A stretch of DNA of 64,000 nucleotides from assembly GCA_037951105.1 (NCBI GenBank), contig JBAMJV010011046.1:62001-126000 (forward strand), read 5' to 3'. The stretch is from Echinarachnius parma. Taxonomy: Eukaryota; Echinodermata; Echinoidea; Clypeasteroida; Echinarachniidae. Below the pieces are notes generated by a model. That model did not search any database. It was not told the DNA's origin and saw only the letters and a program-made list of their open reading frames with translations. The position numbers and the translations under genes were made by a program. How positions within the stretch are numbered: the stretch's first letter is position 1; the number at the start of each line of letters is the position of its first letter. Positions 25,853 to 37,030 of the stretch are shown here, one piece after another.

Positions 25853-28800
25853 CTCTGTATGTAAAATACAAGTAAACAAAAAAAAGTAATGTTTGTAAAG
25901 AGAGGAGGGAAATGTTGAAAATCTCAACCCCCACCACCTACAAGAACAAACAAATGTTTTAATTTGTTAAAGATAGTAAGTGATCTCTATTATATCAATA
26001 GGACTCCATTTGATGTGTGTACTTGTTCGAAGCAAACAAAGAAAAGTTTAGAATCCATAAGAAATGTCACCAAAGGAAATTTATTATTTAAACATAACTC
26101 TTGAATTCAAAATAATGATTTGTTGTTATTAAAAACTAGATGGATCTTCGATTGCGCGCAATCGAAAATTATGCCTCCGCTATCACGCGATTTTAATATC
26201 AAGCCCAAATTAACATGCACTGATTTAATTTTTAAAAATATTTTTCATATATTTTGAGTCCTATGACCTTGACCATATGACCCCAATCTTTGATGGCTCC
26301 CTAAAAAACATTCATGTACCAAGTTTGATTGAAATCTGACATTTAGTTCTTGAGATTTTGGCATTACAAGCTTTTTTGCATGTATAATGAGTCCCGTGAC
26401 CTTGACCTCAACCTCATGACCCCAACATTTTATGGCTAGGTTGACTCTTTATGATACATTCAAGTACCGAGTTTGATTGAAATCTGACATTCAGTTCTTG
26501 AAATGTTGCCATTACAAGCCATTTTTCGCATACATATTGAGTCCTTGACCTTTGACCTCATGACCCCCCAAATCTAATCAGATCAGTGGCACCCTGATAT
26601 GTACACTCATACCAAGTTTGAAATTGATCCGTCAACCGGTTCTTGAGATATCGCAAGAACGAGGCTTTTTTGCACATACATTGAGTCCTGTGACCTTGAC
26701 CTTTGACCTCATGAACCCCAAAATCTAATCAGATCATTGCCACCCCAATATCTACACTAATACCAAGTTTGAATTTGATCCGTCAACCAGTTCTTGAGAT
26801 ATCGCGAGAACGAGGCATTTTTGTATATATATTGAGTCCTGTGACCTTGACCTTTGACCTCATGACCCCTAAAATCTAATCAGATCATTGTCACACCAAT
26901 ATGTACACTCATACCAAGTTTGAAATTGATCCGTCAACTGGTTCTTGAGATATCGCGAGAACGAAAACGGGACGGACGGACGTACGTACGGACGGACGGA
27001 CGGACGGACGGACGGACGGACAACCCGAAAACATAATGCCTCCGGCCACTTCGTTGGCGGAGGCATAAAAATGTAAATGTGTCTTTATTGTTCCCCTGCC
27101 TATAGCAGTCAACCTGTCTGTAGTGACCACAAAGAATTATCCCCTGTAGATAATTTTGTTGTAATAAAACCTCTTTATAGAGGTCACCTGTTTAGTGTCC
27201 ATTTTCAGTGTGTCAGTTCAGTGGTCTTAATACACAAGTGTGACTGTACCTGTGAATGCTGTCTGCATCTCATCAGAGATAGTGGACCAGCACATCCATG
27301 CATGCTTTCTCTGCTTGGCCATGGCATCGAGTACACCCTCATATAGAAGATGGTTCCGAGGCATTGGTCCCCACCTACACAAATAAATGGATAAATAAAA
27401 GAACAAAGGAATATGAAATTTGGATTTGTATCATTCATGAAAATTAAAAAGCTCAATGACATTTATACTTCCGCTTTAAATCTTCGATCAAGATGATTTG
27501 ATCAATAGGATTCATTAATTAGGAAAGCATTAAACACATTTGTTTGTAGAGTCAGACTCATGCACAGGCAGTCTTTATTTGTAGCGATGTCCTCATTTAT
27601 CAGACAATGTTCTAAACAGCCCACATGCAGTATCCTCAACAATTTGTAAAAGCGCCTTAATTGGGCCATGTAGACCGTCGTCCCCCTGACCACCTGGCCT
27701 ACCAAACCCTATTGTGGACTCTCCCAGGAAGAAGACAAAGGGGTTAGCCTAAAATGAACTGGCAACAGAACACTCAACAGACTTGAGAATTGGAACGAGA
27801 TCAGCACACTAACTGCAGACGGATCCAGTTGGAAAGAAATGACTGCCTTGTGCATCGGACAATGCAGGAACTACAGAGTGGTGGTTGGATATCAAATTTC
27901 TATTTTGTACCTGCACTTCCAGAAATATGAATATGGAAAATCTAACAAAATAATGGATGCAGGTACGTCCCAAGTCTTAGTATGGCATCGATAAAGTAAC
28001 TTGCCACCACAATCTGTATGAAATGCATGAATTTATTTTTAGTAGAAATGTTAATACAGCATATTTAAAGGCTTTAATTTAATGCCTAAAAATCTTGTTA
28101 CAATTCATCTACATGTACATGAATTGTACAGTGAATGGTTGCATACACTCACTAGTTTCCAATTCAGCTCTTTCATATTTATGGACCCTCAGTTTGGCAT
28201 CTGCTCACTTCACCCCGGTCTCCTGTACCTCCTCTGTCACTACCATACTCCTGCTTCAACTGTTGGACTGAACATTAAAATCAAACATAACGAAAGGATT
28301 ATATTGAGTTTTACAACTTTGAATGACCTTTGTGATCAAATCTTCTACAATCATCATAATTCATGGATACGGTAAAACTGGACCTTTTCTGAATAAATGT
28401 TTTGAACTAGCATATTCAAGCCTCACAAACAAAAAACATAACTTGCTTTTAATGCTGAAAATAACTACAAATTAGCTGTAAATGAGCCTGTTGACGCGTC
28501 TTTGGGGGAAACCTCAAATCAAATACCTCCACTGTCCAAACTGAGTTTAAAAAGAACTGACTAAATTTTTAATAAGAAATTTATACAAAAGCTGTGGTGG
28601 CAAAGTGTAAGTCTGGCATTCCATAAAACAGTGGACGACATAATGATTTAGCCCAAATTTTAGACCGCTAATGCAAGGCACTTGCCCGCTTGCCTGGGGT
28701 AAGTACAAATTTATGTCGGGCAAGTAAAATTTCATAAATGGTCTAGTTTGCTTGCCCGATCGGGCAACTTAACTTTCTCTTCAGCTGCGAGAGTAGAATG

Positions 28801-29559
28801 TTATTCCTTACATGTAGATCTCATATAAAAGTAGGCAGGCAAGTACATTTTGTGTTTTGGCAAGTAAAATTTGAACATTTATTAGTTTACTTGCCCAAAT
28901 GGGCCAGTAGAGAAAAAAGTTAGTGTGGAGGCTTGGCTAATGAGAATTTGGCCCATACATTGCCTACATGTATGAAAACAATCATTTAGCCGTTATAATT
29001 CATTATTACACCCAACATCAAATTATGACCTTAATTTATTTCTTGATGCTGACAGTGTTCATCATGCCGGTTATAGTATTCAGATGATCTTTTTAATTGT
29101 TTTTTTTTTTACGGGTTTGAAATGATTTTGAAACAGCAGACTTTTCACTCAATTTCTTAACATACCTTGGTCCTTGCAGGAGCAGTGCCAAGCTCTCCAA
29201 AAAGTTTGGCTCTGTTCTGTGTTATGAAACCGGCTGATCAGTTCCTAGTCAGGACATCAAGCGTTCAGTGGTCTTGTTCTTCCAGACTAAAAAAACCCAA
29301 CAACAAAGAAATAGATAATTAGATATCAAATTCACACAGAGCTAAGGAACAGCATAATAGTTATAGAGTGCTCAGAAAAAATCAAAATCAAATGATGTTT
29401 GTGCATTTGTTATTCATCTTTACATAATTCTACATTTAAAATTACTAGCACCATTGAAACTAGATCGACAAATCTATCGCTTTCATGGCCTTTTTGACAT
29501 TATTATTGTTATTTTCACTGTCGGCATTCAGATTCGTCCAATGAGATGCGCGGCGCCAT
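25692..29559 (-). CDS. Unrecognised small gene upstream of Nup54 (four coding exons)
   Basis: The exons are joined by phase: a first exon (29519-29559, or alternatively 30313-30341), then 29166-29216 (TEPNFLESLALLLQGP), 27250-27374 (WGPMPRNHLLYEGVLDAMAK ... ISDEMQTAFT) and 25692-25852 (PPQKIVKQSPYTEYVNQDQK ... GAIITFGFNQRTITGI, stop). The product would be about 125 residues, soluble, with no signal peptide or membrane helix. The two larger exons have clear splice sites and protein-like sequence. I do not recognise the family. The stop is 217 bp from the Nup54 ATG on the same strand, which leaves little room for a 3' UTR plus a promoter. The first exon is the uncertain part. Confidence 0.55.
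26133..27070. mobile_element. GACGGACG-bearing dispersed repeat, copy 3
   Basis: Starts AACTAGATGGATCTTCGATT then GCGCGCAATCG and ends TTGGCGGAGGCATAAAA. It has the same plan as the copy at 7104 but is more diverged, with CCATATTGAGTCC-type unit starts. It lies in the last intron of the upstream gene. Confidence 0.75.
27250..27374 (-). CDS. Unrecognised gene, internal coding exon
   Basis: 41 codons with split codons on both sides, acceptor TTGTGTAG and donor GTACAG. The sequence WGPMPRNHLLYEGVLDAMAK QRKHAWMCWSTIS is well ordered and aromatic-rich, unlike the repeat-derived frames around it. Confidence 0.6.
27400..28660. other. Intronic DNA, no feature I can support
   Basis: A stretch near 27770-27880 could be the tail of a very decayed LINE frame (NWNEIS.LTAD...W), but the match is too loose to call. 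A pair of possible splice sites near 28213-28265 on the minus strand bounds a short frame (QQLKQEYGSDRGG) that I could not fit by phase. Confidence 0.35.
28665..28935. repeat. Dispersed GGGCAAGT/GGGCCAGT repeat, copy 5
   Basis: Contains CTTGCCCGATCGGGCAACTT, GTCGGGCAAGTAAAATTTCA and GGGCCAGTAGAGAAAAAAGT, ending TTAGTGTGGAGGCTTGGC, which matches the end of the copy at 18860. Confidence 0.6.
29166..29216 (-). CDS. Unrecognised gene, second coding exon
   Basis: 51 bases, TEPNFLESLALLLQGP with split codons (x|A and AG|x), between CATAACACAG and GTATGT. It joins both proposed first exons and the 27250 exon in frame. Short, so support is from phase and composition only. Confidence 0.45.
29519..29559 (-). 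CDS. Unrecognised gene, candidate first exon
   Basis: ATG in the context CAAGATGGCGCCG, giving MAPRISLDESECR plus two bases, then GTGAAA. The alternative first exon at 30313-30341 (MLCDDFPDF, donor GTGAGT) has the same phase and a better donor but no promoter-like surroundings. Alternative starts are possible. Confidence 0.4.
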
Positions 29560-29660
29560 CTTGCATACGCGTTGCGCACGGTGCGTAATGCACGTTAGCT
29601 CAGTGTCATGCGGTGCGCGCAAACTAACCCAGTTCAAAATGGCGACCCGCTATGTAGCAT
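29519..29660. promoter_or_regulatory. CpG-rich segment with two divergent ATGGCG motifs
   Basis: A GC- and CpG-rich island in AT-rich DNA. AAGATGGCGCC on the minus strand (near 29555) and AAAATGGCGACC on the plus strand (near 29638) point away from each other, 80 bp apart, and a CCAAT word lies at 29538. This looks like a bidirectional TATA-less promoter: leftwards for the unrecognised small gene, rightwards perhaps for a 5' exon of the gene at 38.9 kb. Confidence 0.4.
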
Positions 29661-30312
29661 CCCCACGCTTGATGCCCTTTAAGTTACGGTACCAAAGCCG
29701 ATTTAACATTTAAATTTGGATTATTTGTAAACGTCATTCCGATAATGATGTCAATGTATAAACAATGTTTGTTTTGTTAACGCTATCACTATCAGAAGAT
29801 AAATGTTTTGACAAGAAAAATTTGTATTATTGAATAATTGATGTCGTGCTGGCAACAACTTTGAATGTTGAGACAAAATGGCCGACACTTTGACAAATAT
29901 GTTACGACAGACCACTATTATCACAAACAAGTTCAGTGAGTAATGCGAAAATCAAAACAATGTTGATCATGAGTTTAAAATGATTTAAGACCCGAGGGCC
30001 GATAACAAAACTGCATTAATCAGAGCCGCAACAGGTCGGGACAAAACTGTGCGGCCAGCGGAAAACAATGCAGTCTGCGGCCGGAACTCTGGCGTACCGA
30101 GTAAGAGGAAGAGGGCATACTGAAGTTTGGATTTACGTGACTAATCATCGCAATCAACAACTCAAAAGTGGAATGTAATTTTATGAAATAGATATCCAGT
30201 TACTCCTCGTCTTTCTGTATGAGTATATATTGACATTGGTAACCAATAATCCGTGAAAAAACGGCTATAAACACACTTTTTTGAATATAATAGGACGGGA
30301 AAAATGACTCAC

Positions 30313-30341
30313 CTGAAATCCGGAAAATCGTCGCACAACAT
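30313..30341 (-). CDS. Unrecognised gene, alternative first exon
   Basis: ATG then LCDDFPDF plus two bases, followed by a consensus GTGAGT donor. The frame is closed upstream by a stop, so this ATG is the first available. It competes with 29519-29559. Confidence 0.3.
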
Positions 30342-30394
30342 TTCTGCCAAGACTTTATCGGAGTATATTAGTATAATGACGTCATTTAGGTTAG

Positions 30395-30581
30395 TCTACG
30401 ATCTAGACCCTTGCGATGCTCGATTTCCCGCTCCAATCTTTTGCGATCAATTGCTAAATGCAATTGATCGCAAAGGAGGTTTATGTTACGGTTTTCCCAT
30501 ATGAGATAGCGATCAATTGCAGCTAGCAATTGATCGCTATTAGCAATCAATCGCAAACGAGAGTTTTATGTTACAGGGCCC
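30395..30581. repeat. Palindromic GATCAATTG element ending TGTTACAGGGCCC
   Basis: Contains GCGATCAATTGC and its inverses several times and ends GTTTTATGTTACAGGGCCC, the inverse of the start of the cluster at 23586. Small frames here are repeat-derived. Confidence 0.65.
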
Positions 30582-30599
30582 TGTTCTGTTTATGTGTAA

Positions 30600-31400
30600 A
30601 ACACTCTGTATGTTACACATGACAAACTACCACCCCTGCAAGTCAAGGGGTTGAATGCATATGCTGCATTAGCCCCTTGCTCCTTTACCATGCAAAGAGA
30701 CCAAATTCAAAGCTGCCCTCAATGTCGAAGTTTAATTAGGGGAATTCCCTTTCTTCCTAGCCTCAAACTAGTCTTTTCATACAAATTTAAATCAATGTGC
30801 TTCTTAACTATTGGTGTTATGGCTGCCTATGAATAAGACAGCATGCCTTTGACATTGTGTCTTTTCAATCTTCTATTTAGTTCAGACAATGCTGGTTTCA
30901 AAGAGAGAAGTAACATTGCCCTGCAGGTGCATTCGTTGCTTTGACTCTTTGTGACTGGAATGTAATTTAAGCTATTGACTGGGCAGTCTGTATTTTGATT
31001 CACAGTTGCAGACCCCATTGTCAGTTGGGTCATTCAGACACAAATCTCAAGTTAATCCCTTCAGCCTTTTGATAATAATGGCTGGCAGACAAGCCTAAAC
31101 ATGTAAACAACTGTTCTAAACTTGTGGTTGAGGCCTTGAGGGCAACACAGCCAGAAAGCTCTAGACAAGGATTGGTGTTTCAAGTCATAATGTAGTCAAC
31201 ATGTCAATTTGTCATCATAGTACATCAGATATTTCAAAACTAGAATTTAAAGTGCTTCAGACATTAGAAGGCTCAGAATGTAAGATTGAAATTATATTCA
31301 ATTCTAACCTCCCATCATGTTAAGTTTGATTAATTGATGAGATTTTAGCTAGAAATGTTTTAATGATTTTGGCCAGTCTAACAAACTTATTCACTGCAGC
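30600..31400. other. Non-coding DNA, nothing recognised
   Basis: No splice-bounded frame or element end that I can support. Confidence 0.4.
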
Positions 31401-31411
31401 CTAACTGTGAT

Positions 31412-31440
31412 CAGCCCTGTGCGTAGCACAGGGCTGTGAC
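31412..31440. repeat. Short palindrome CAGCCCTGTGC...GCACAGGGCTG
   Basis: CAGCCCTGTGC and GCACAGGGCTG are exact inverses with a two- to three-base loop. It may be an element end, since the next 200 bp lead into nested hairpins. Confidence 0.6.
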
Positions 31441-31633
31441 GCGACATCGCTCAAAATCTTGTGGGTACATTTTTGTAGATGTGCGACGAGGTAAAAAATC
31501 GCCTTTACTTACAAAATTATTTGAATTTGTTTCACTCCGAAGTACCTTTAGTTATTGAACTTATCGGACATTGCATATAATTTGCTAAAAAAGAAGGATA
31601 ACTTACCTCAAATTGATGATTTATTACGGTAGT

Positions 31634-31760
31634 CCTTGTTAGAATCCGGCTTTGTCTTTGATCGCTGCAATGATGACGTCACCTCAAAACTCGTCGGCAA
31701 TGCATGCATGCATGCTAAGTGGCGATCGGTCAAAGACAAAGCCGGATTCTAACAAGGATG
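31634..31760. repeat. Hairpin with 36-bp arms
   Basis: AGTCCTTGTTAGAATCCGGC then TTTGTCTTTGATCG pairs with CGATCGGTCAAAGACAAAG then CCGGATTCTAACAAGGA. The loop contains GCATGCATGCATGC. It abuts the large inverted repeat that follows. Confidence 0.8.
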
Positions 31761-32335
31761 TAGCCACTTATCCACCCAAAAAAACCTCCAATTTGGTTGG
31801 AAATATTTCGGCTACTCACCTGAATTTTCACGACTAGGCAGATGTTTACTCTCTTTCTGCAATTGTGCTGTCCCAAATACGTTTACAAGTTGTAATTCTG
31901 GTAAAATTAACACTTTTCCGAGGTAAACACAGCCCGATGTTTGATGACCAAGAATTCCCGTAACATGCTATTCAACGCAATTGCACATAGTATTGTATTC
32001 GCTGTGTATAGAGTAGAGGATACAGCGCGCGCGCGTGCAGGTTATGCAACGGTATTATATTCGCGAGCCGTGTGTTATGCAAATGTCTATACATGGCGAA
32101 TACAATGTGCAATTGCGTTGAATAGCATGTTACGGGAATTCTTGGTCATCAAACATCGGGCTGTGTTTACCTCGGAAAAGTGTTAATTTTACCAGAATTA
32201 CAACTTGTAAACGTATTTGGGACAGCACAATTGCAGAAAGAGAGTAAACATCTGCCTAGTCGTGAAAATTCAGGTGAGTAGCCGAAATATTTCCAACCAA
32301 ATTGGAGGGTTTTTGGGGTGGATAAGTGGCTACAT
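31758..32335. repeat. 578-bp near-perfect inverted repeat
   Basis: Arms of roughly 240 bp (from ATGTAGCCACTTATCCACCC on the left to its inverse GGATAAGTGGCTACAT on the right) separated by about 100 bp that contain a GCGCGCGCG run. Mismatches are few. The frame of about 81 codons across it has no other support. Confidence 0.9.
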
Positions 32336-32730
32336 ACAGAACGTGTACACTATGGACTACATGTAGGACTAAAAGGTATGACTATGTTAAAAAAAAACGT
32401 CCAAATGTTAATGTAAATGTCTCTACCGGCTTAAGTCTTCTTGGACTAACTAGTACTAGTTACCAGTGCATGTCAGAAATACAAATGAATCACATTTAAA
32501 TTAGACTAAGTCTAAACTGAACTGTGATTTGTGAAGATTCACATGAACTTGAAGAACTGATTTACTTCTATAAAAAAAATACAAAAAGTATCTGTAAATT
32601 TGTAACATTTATTAAAACTCATGTGACATGTCAAATTCAAAACAAAGGCAAATGTGAAGGATATTAATAGTCTGTAGTCAGAAATGTTTTATAAATGTAG
32701 CTTCTCAAAACAAAATAGCATAATATTAAT

Positions 32731-33496
32731 AGGGCCATTCTTGGTCACGTCCCAAAACATGACAAATTTTGAAATGGGATGCTTATATTTCAGTAAGTAT
32801 GAGACTATAATGATTTTTACTTCATATGTGACTTGAATATGTTGTAGTCTTTCAAACTTAACACAAAAGATTTTATAAGGATTACGTAACTCAATGTCAG
32901 AGGTCAAATGGCATGGGTCACGTGTGTGACTTCGCACGGAGCGCTTTTTTCATAACTAAATTTCATTTGGAAAATTCTTTAAAATATGAATAGCTATAAT
33001 GTTCATCTTATTACCAGAGAAGTACTATACATTTGTAAGTACAACAATAGCAATGAATGGGAATTATATCAAACCGTTGTTTTTTATAGTACTTAATTAT
33101 GTGGCAACGTCTGGTCACGTGTGTGACATTTTGGGGTGGTCACGTGTGTGACATGTACAATATGAATGGAAAAATGGGAATTTTATAATATCGGGTTTAG
33201 AAAAGAATGAAAGGTTGAATTTTTACAAAGTTGGTATCAACCTGTACAGGAAAGTGAGAAGAACGAGCTTGCTAATTATCCTTTTGATATCTTGATTATT
33301 TTCTGAATTATGATTATTAGAAAAATATTGAAATATGTAAATTTATGCAAATGAGTAAAAAAGTTTCATTTTAAACTTCAAATCATGTATTTCATGAAAC
33401 TTTACACATGGATCATTCCAAAAATGGAACAAAACTACAGAAAAATAAAACTTCAATTTTTCCGAAAAAGTTTCACTTTTCAAAGAATGGCCCTGA
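32731..33496. mobile_element. Inverted-end element with repeated GGTCACGTGTGTGAC
   Basis: AGGGCCATTCTTGG at the left and AAAGAATGGCCCT at the right are inverted ends about 765 bp apart. Inside, GGTCACGTGTGTGAC occurs three times (32915, 33112, 33138) and GGTCACGTCCCAAAACATGAC once near the left end. Confidence 0.5.
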
Positions 33497-33499
33497 TAA

Positions 33500-35060
33500 C
33501 AAATTGTCATATATACTGAGTGGGTGTAATAACAAATTGCTATCTTTAGGAGTAGGACAAAAGAGTAGGACAAAGATCCCCCCCTTCAGAGTTAATACAA
33601 ATTAAAATCTTGGTTTCAACTCAGTTATCCCACTGTGTAGCAACACATCTTTAGGGCATTTATCCAATGATCTCTCATGCCAGTGTCATGGAACCTCAAA
33701 GGGAACAGTCTTCCAAAACCAATTCATCAAAGTGTTAAAAAAAAAAAAAAAATTGGCTATTTCATCTATATTGCCTTTCATACCAAAGAAATACAGGACA
33801 GGTCTAGAGAAGTGACCTGTATGAATACTGAATAGTCCCATCAGAGAAAATGTTATGAAAAGACCGATTGCAAAATGCATACTTAAACCATTTTCATAGT
33901 GGCCTTACCGATGAAAATACCATTGAAAATACCGATGGAATTTCTTATGTAAACAACGATGAAATCGCCACTTCCCTCTGTCGCATTCATGGTGGAGGGG
34001 GAATTCAATCGCCTTGTGCATCCACCGTGATAAAAACAAATCCACTATACTTTCAATAAATGTGTTAGTGATCCGTTTTTAAATAATATTGTTCTGTTCA
34101 TCATTTTTTTATAAATATATGCTTATTAATAAATATATTATAATGATGTACATGAATTTAATTTTTTTTTAAAACCTTTATATTCATGCAACATACAAGT
34201 AACCATTTCACCCGAACCATTTCATGCTGCCTGTTCTATCGGAGTGACACCGATAGAAAGAGAATTTCTCCTACTCTAAAGTAGGAGAATTTAATCGCCT
34301 TTTTCTCTTCTTTCATCGCCTATTCTATCGGCCTTTTCACCTCTGTAGCATTCATGCTGGAACGTTTCATCGGATCGTCCGGACGCATCCGATGAAAAAA
34401 CCCTCAGCTTGAAAGCAACATTACATGTATATGTTTCTTGCTAAAGAGCAGGTGAAATTAATTGCTCTATCCGTGTCATTCACATGAAATGCTCCGTTTG
34501 AAAGGGAGAAGAGAGAAATAGACAGAGCCTGACCTATGATCGTGTGCCTGCCTTATTGTTCCAAGTATGTGATGTTCGTAACCATTTAACTTCTCCGACG
34601 AATTGAATCATTATGAATGACCCTACCCTTAAATTCACCTGAATTGGTTCAGGCGCCGATCAGAGAATCAGTTCAGGAGTTCTAATCAGTGTCACACAGA
34701 TCGATTCGGTCTGAAAAGTGAGGTTTTTGAACCCTCAGTAGGGTATCTACCAGGGGTCAGTCACCCCTAACTGCGGAGGGATGGATGTAGTCTTGGTTTT
34801 AGACTGATTACAAACAAATATCATTCATGATAATCCTGAATTGCATGCATGTAGTTATCTAACGTGTACTAGTTTGTTTTTTTAATTCAGAGCTGATATT
34901 ACTATTTATAAACACGATTGATTAAAAATGATATTGAATTTACAAATCAAATGTTTATATCTTGTTTTACTATTTGAGCTAAGGCAGTTGAAAGATGATT
35001 CATAAATTGTTTCATAATTCCATGGTCACCATTCGTCCTTGACCAAATGATAATGATAGT
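33500..35060. other. Non-coding DNA with scattered CCGATGAAA/TTTCATCGG words
   Basis: Between 33890 and 34400 the words TTTCATCGG, CCGATGAAA and GTAGCATTCATG-like strings recur, suggesting one or two decayed elements. A small hairpin (TTTCTCCTAC...GTAGGAGAA) is at 34265. No gene is seen. Confidence 0.4.
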
Positions 35061-35236
35061 CAGTGGCGTAGCTACGGGGGGGGGGGGGGGGGGGGGCTGT
35101 GCCCCCCCAACTAATTTTGAAAAAACAATAGAAAACATAAGGGGCCATTTTTTGAAAAAACAAAGAAATACATAAGGTGTGCCCCCCCAATAATTTTGCG
35201 TGCCCCCCCAATCAGTCCGACCACGCTACGCCACTG
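35061..35236. mobile_element. CAGTGGCGTAGC element, complete
   Basis: CAGTGGCGTAGCTACGGGGG at the left and CCACGCTACGCCACTG at the right are inverted ends. The interior holds a long G-run and three GTGCCCCCCCAA words. An end fragment of this family is at 1655. Confidence 0.7.
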
Positions 35237-35239
35237 ACA

Positions 35240-36376
35240 TAGCTGCCAACTGTTACGAAAAATCCGTAATTGTTACGAATTTCCCACCCTCTTTTACGAA
35301 ATTACGAATACTCCTTCTATTTTACGATTTTTTTCTTTTCGTTTTCACGTTTTTAAACGTATAGAGACAATGTTAAACGTAAATCTGACCAAATCATACC
35401 CATACCTGCCAACTGTTCCGATTTATTTGGAATATTCCGATTTTCTGAATTTTTAGGACCTTAAAAATCGGAATATTCCGATTTTTCAAATTCTGAATGA
35501 CCAAAAAAAAAAAATATATATATATATTTTTGTTTTATTATTTATTTTTTAAACATCTTTTGCATGATCGGAAAGCGCAGAAACGTACCAAACATGGCAT
35601 AATCGGATAGATCACATCATGATAAGACCCTTGAGCAGTGAAAACGATGTAAAAAAAAAAAGAGCCCCCATGAGCCCCAAAATAGCCCTCATGAATAATT
35701 TCACGAGGGCGTTTTTCTCCCTCAAAATTTTCAAAATCGCCCTCGTGAAAAAAAAACCCGCAGTGGGTACAGATTCTGAATTTCAAATGTTGGCAGTATG
35801 CATACCTAGTAATTGTGCAAAAATGATGAAAAATAGGGCATGGACGCCGGCCGCAATGGACTCCGCGCTTCACGCTCCAGAGCCCTAAAGCGACCCCTGG
35901 ACCCCGGCTAAAGGGACTTCGCGCTCGTGATGTGTGCTTCGCGCACATGATATTCAGTTTTGCTTAAATGTTACTAATTTAAAATGCCAAAATGTTGGCA
36001 GCTATGCACTGATGATAGTGCCCAATATAATTGATCATCATCTCTATTCAAAAGCACTTTACAATGATATTATTACCCCGGTCATCAAACGCGCACTGTA
36101 TACTCCCTCAGGAGCAATGCCATCTGGCAGCCATAGGCAAACTTTGATGATATCCTCAAGTTAATTTCATGCTTATTTTAGTTTCATACTAAAATATGAG
36201 AATAGCCATTTCTTTGTTATTGTAGTACAATTAGTGATCTATAAAAAAAAATTTGATTCATAAATTTATTTTCTGGTTGGCTGATTCAAAACATGATGAT
36301 TGTGTTTATTTGTATTCTATTACAATCATTGAAACATGACTCTTGAACATTGAAGCACATTTTACTCAAAATCTTT
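35240..36376. other. Non-coding DNA with a SINE-like fragment
   Basis: 36017-36135 (CATCATCTCTATTCAAAAGC, ACTTTACAATGATATTATTA, CCCCGGTCATC) corresponds to the body of the SINE at 52150. 35390-35500 has short direct repeats (TTCCGATTT words). 35600-35950 has frames on both strands without splice or family support. Confidence 0.4.
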
Positions 36377-37030
36377 TTAAAGGGACTGTCGCTCTTTTAC
36401 AAAACGTCTGAACAGTTTCCAGTTGACGGATGGGGATGAATGTAACACACACAAAAAAATCAGATCGAACAGCCCTGTAATTTGGGTTCTACGGATAAAA
36501 AACGAATGCGTCCCTCCATCAAACTATATATCAGTCAATAAAAGAGTTTAACTGATTTAGCATAATATTACTACAATATTGTACTTATTCTTATAAAGGT
36601 ATTGTTAAGCCGACATTTGTAAAGGTATGTCACGGAAAAAATCTCAAAAATGAAGAATATGTAATTACATGTAGTCAGTTTAAGCGAGGTTTGGTTATTT
36701 TGTTTAGAATTCGGTCATGCTATTACATGTCATTATGTGTGTGCGGGTCACATAGCTAGCGCGGGTCACGTAGGGGTCACGCATAACGTTGTGGTACTTC
36801 GTGGAATCCGTGTACGAACTTCCTCACTGGGTGAATACACGTAAATGCACAATTAACCGTTGGTTGTCGTTTTATTAGTTTTAAACCTGTCTATAACTTC
36901 ACGAAAAAGATATTTCAAGCCCTAATTTTTTCAGGCATGCTATTAAATGACATTTTCTTTCATATACATGTAAGACAATAACCTCGCAACTTTTGAAATT
37001 TGGCCTTGCAAAGAGGGAATGTCCCTTTAA
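36377..37030. mobile_element. TTAA-flanked MITE, family 3
   Basis: TTAAAGGGACTGTCGCTC at the left and GAGGGAATGTCCCTTTAA at the right. No coding capacity, about 650 bp. Confidence 0.65.

Noticed and set aside
27770-27890. Possible LINE reading-frame tail (NWNEIS...LTAD...SSWKEMTALCIG)
   Set aside because: Too short and too loosely matched to a family to call; noted only as a possibility.
28213-28265. Extra exon (QQLKQEYGSDRGG) for the small gene upstream of Nup54
   Set aside because: Its splice phases do not fit between the 29166-29216 and 27250-27374 exons, which already join each other in frame.
35538-35948. 136-codon minus-strand frame
   Set aside because: No splice-bounded structure, low-complexity stretches and no family signal.
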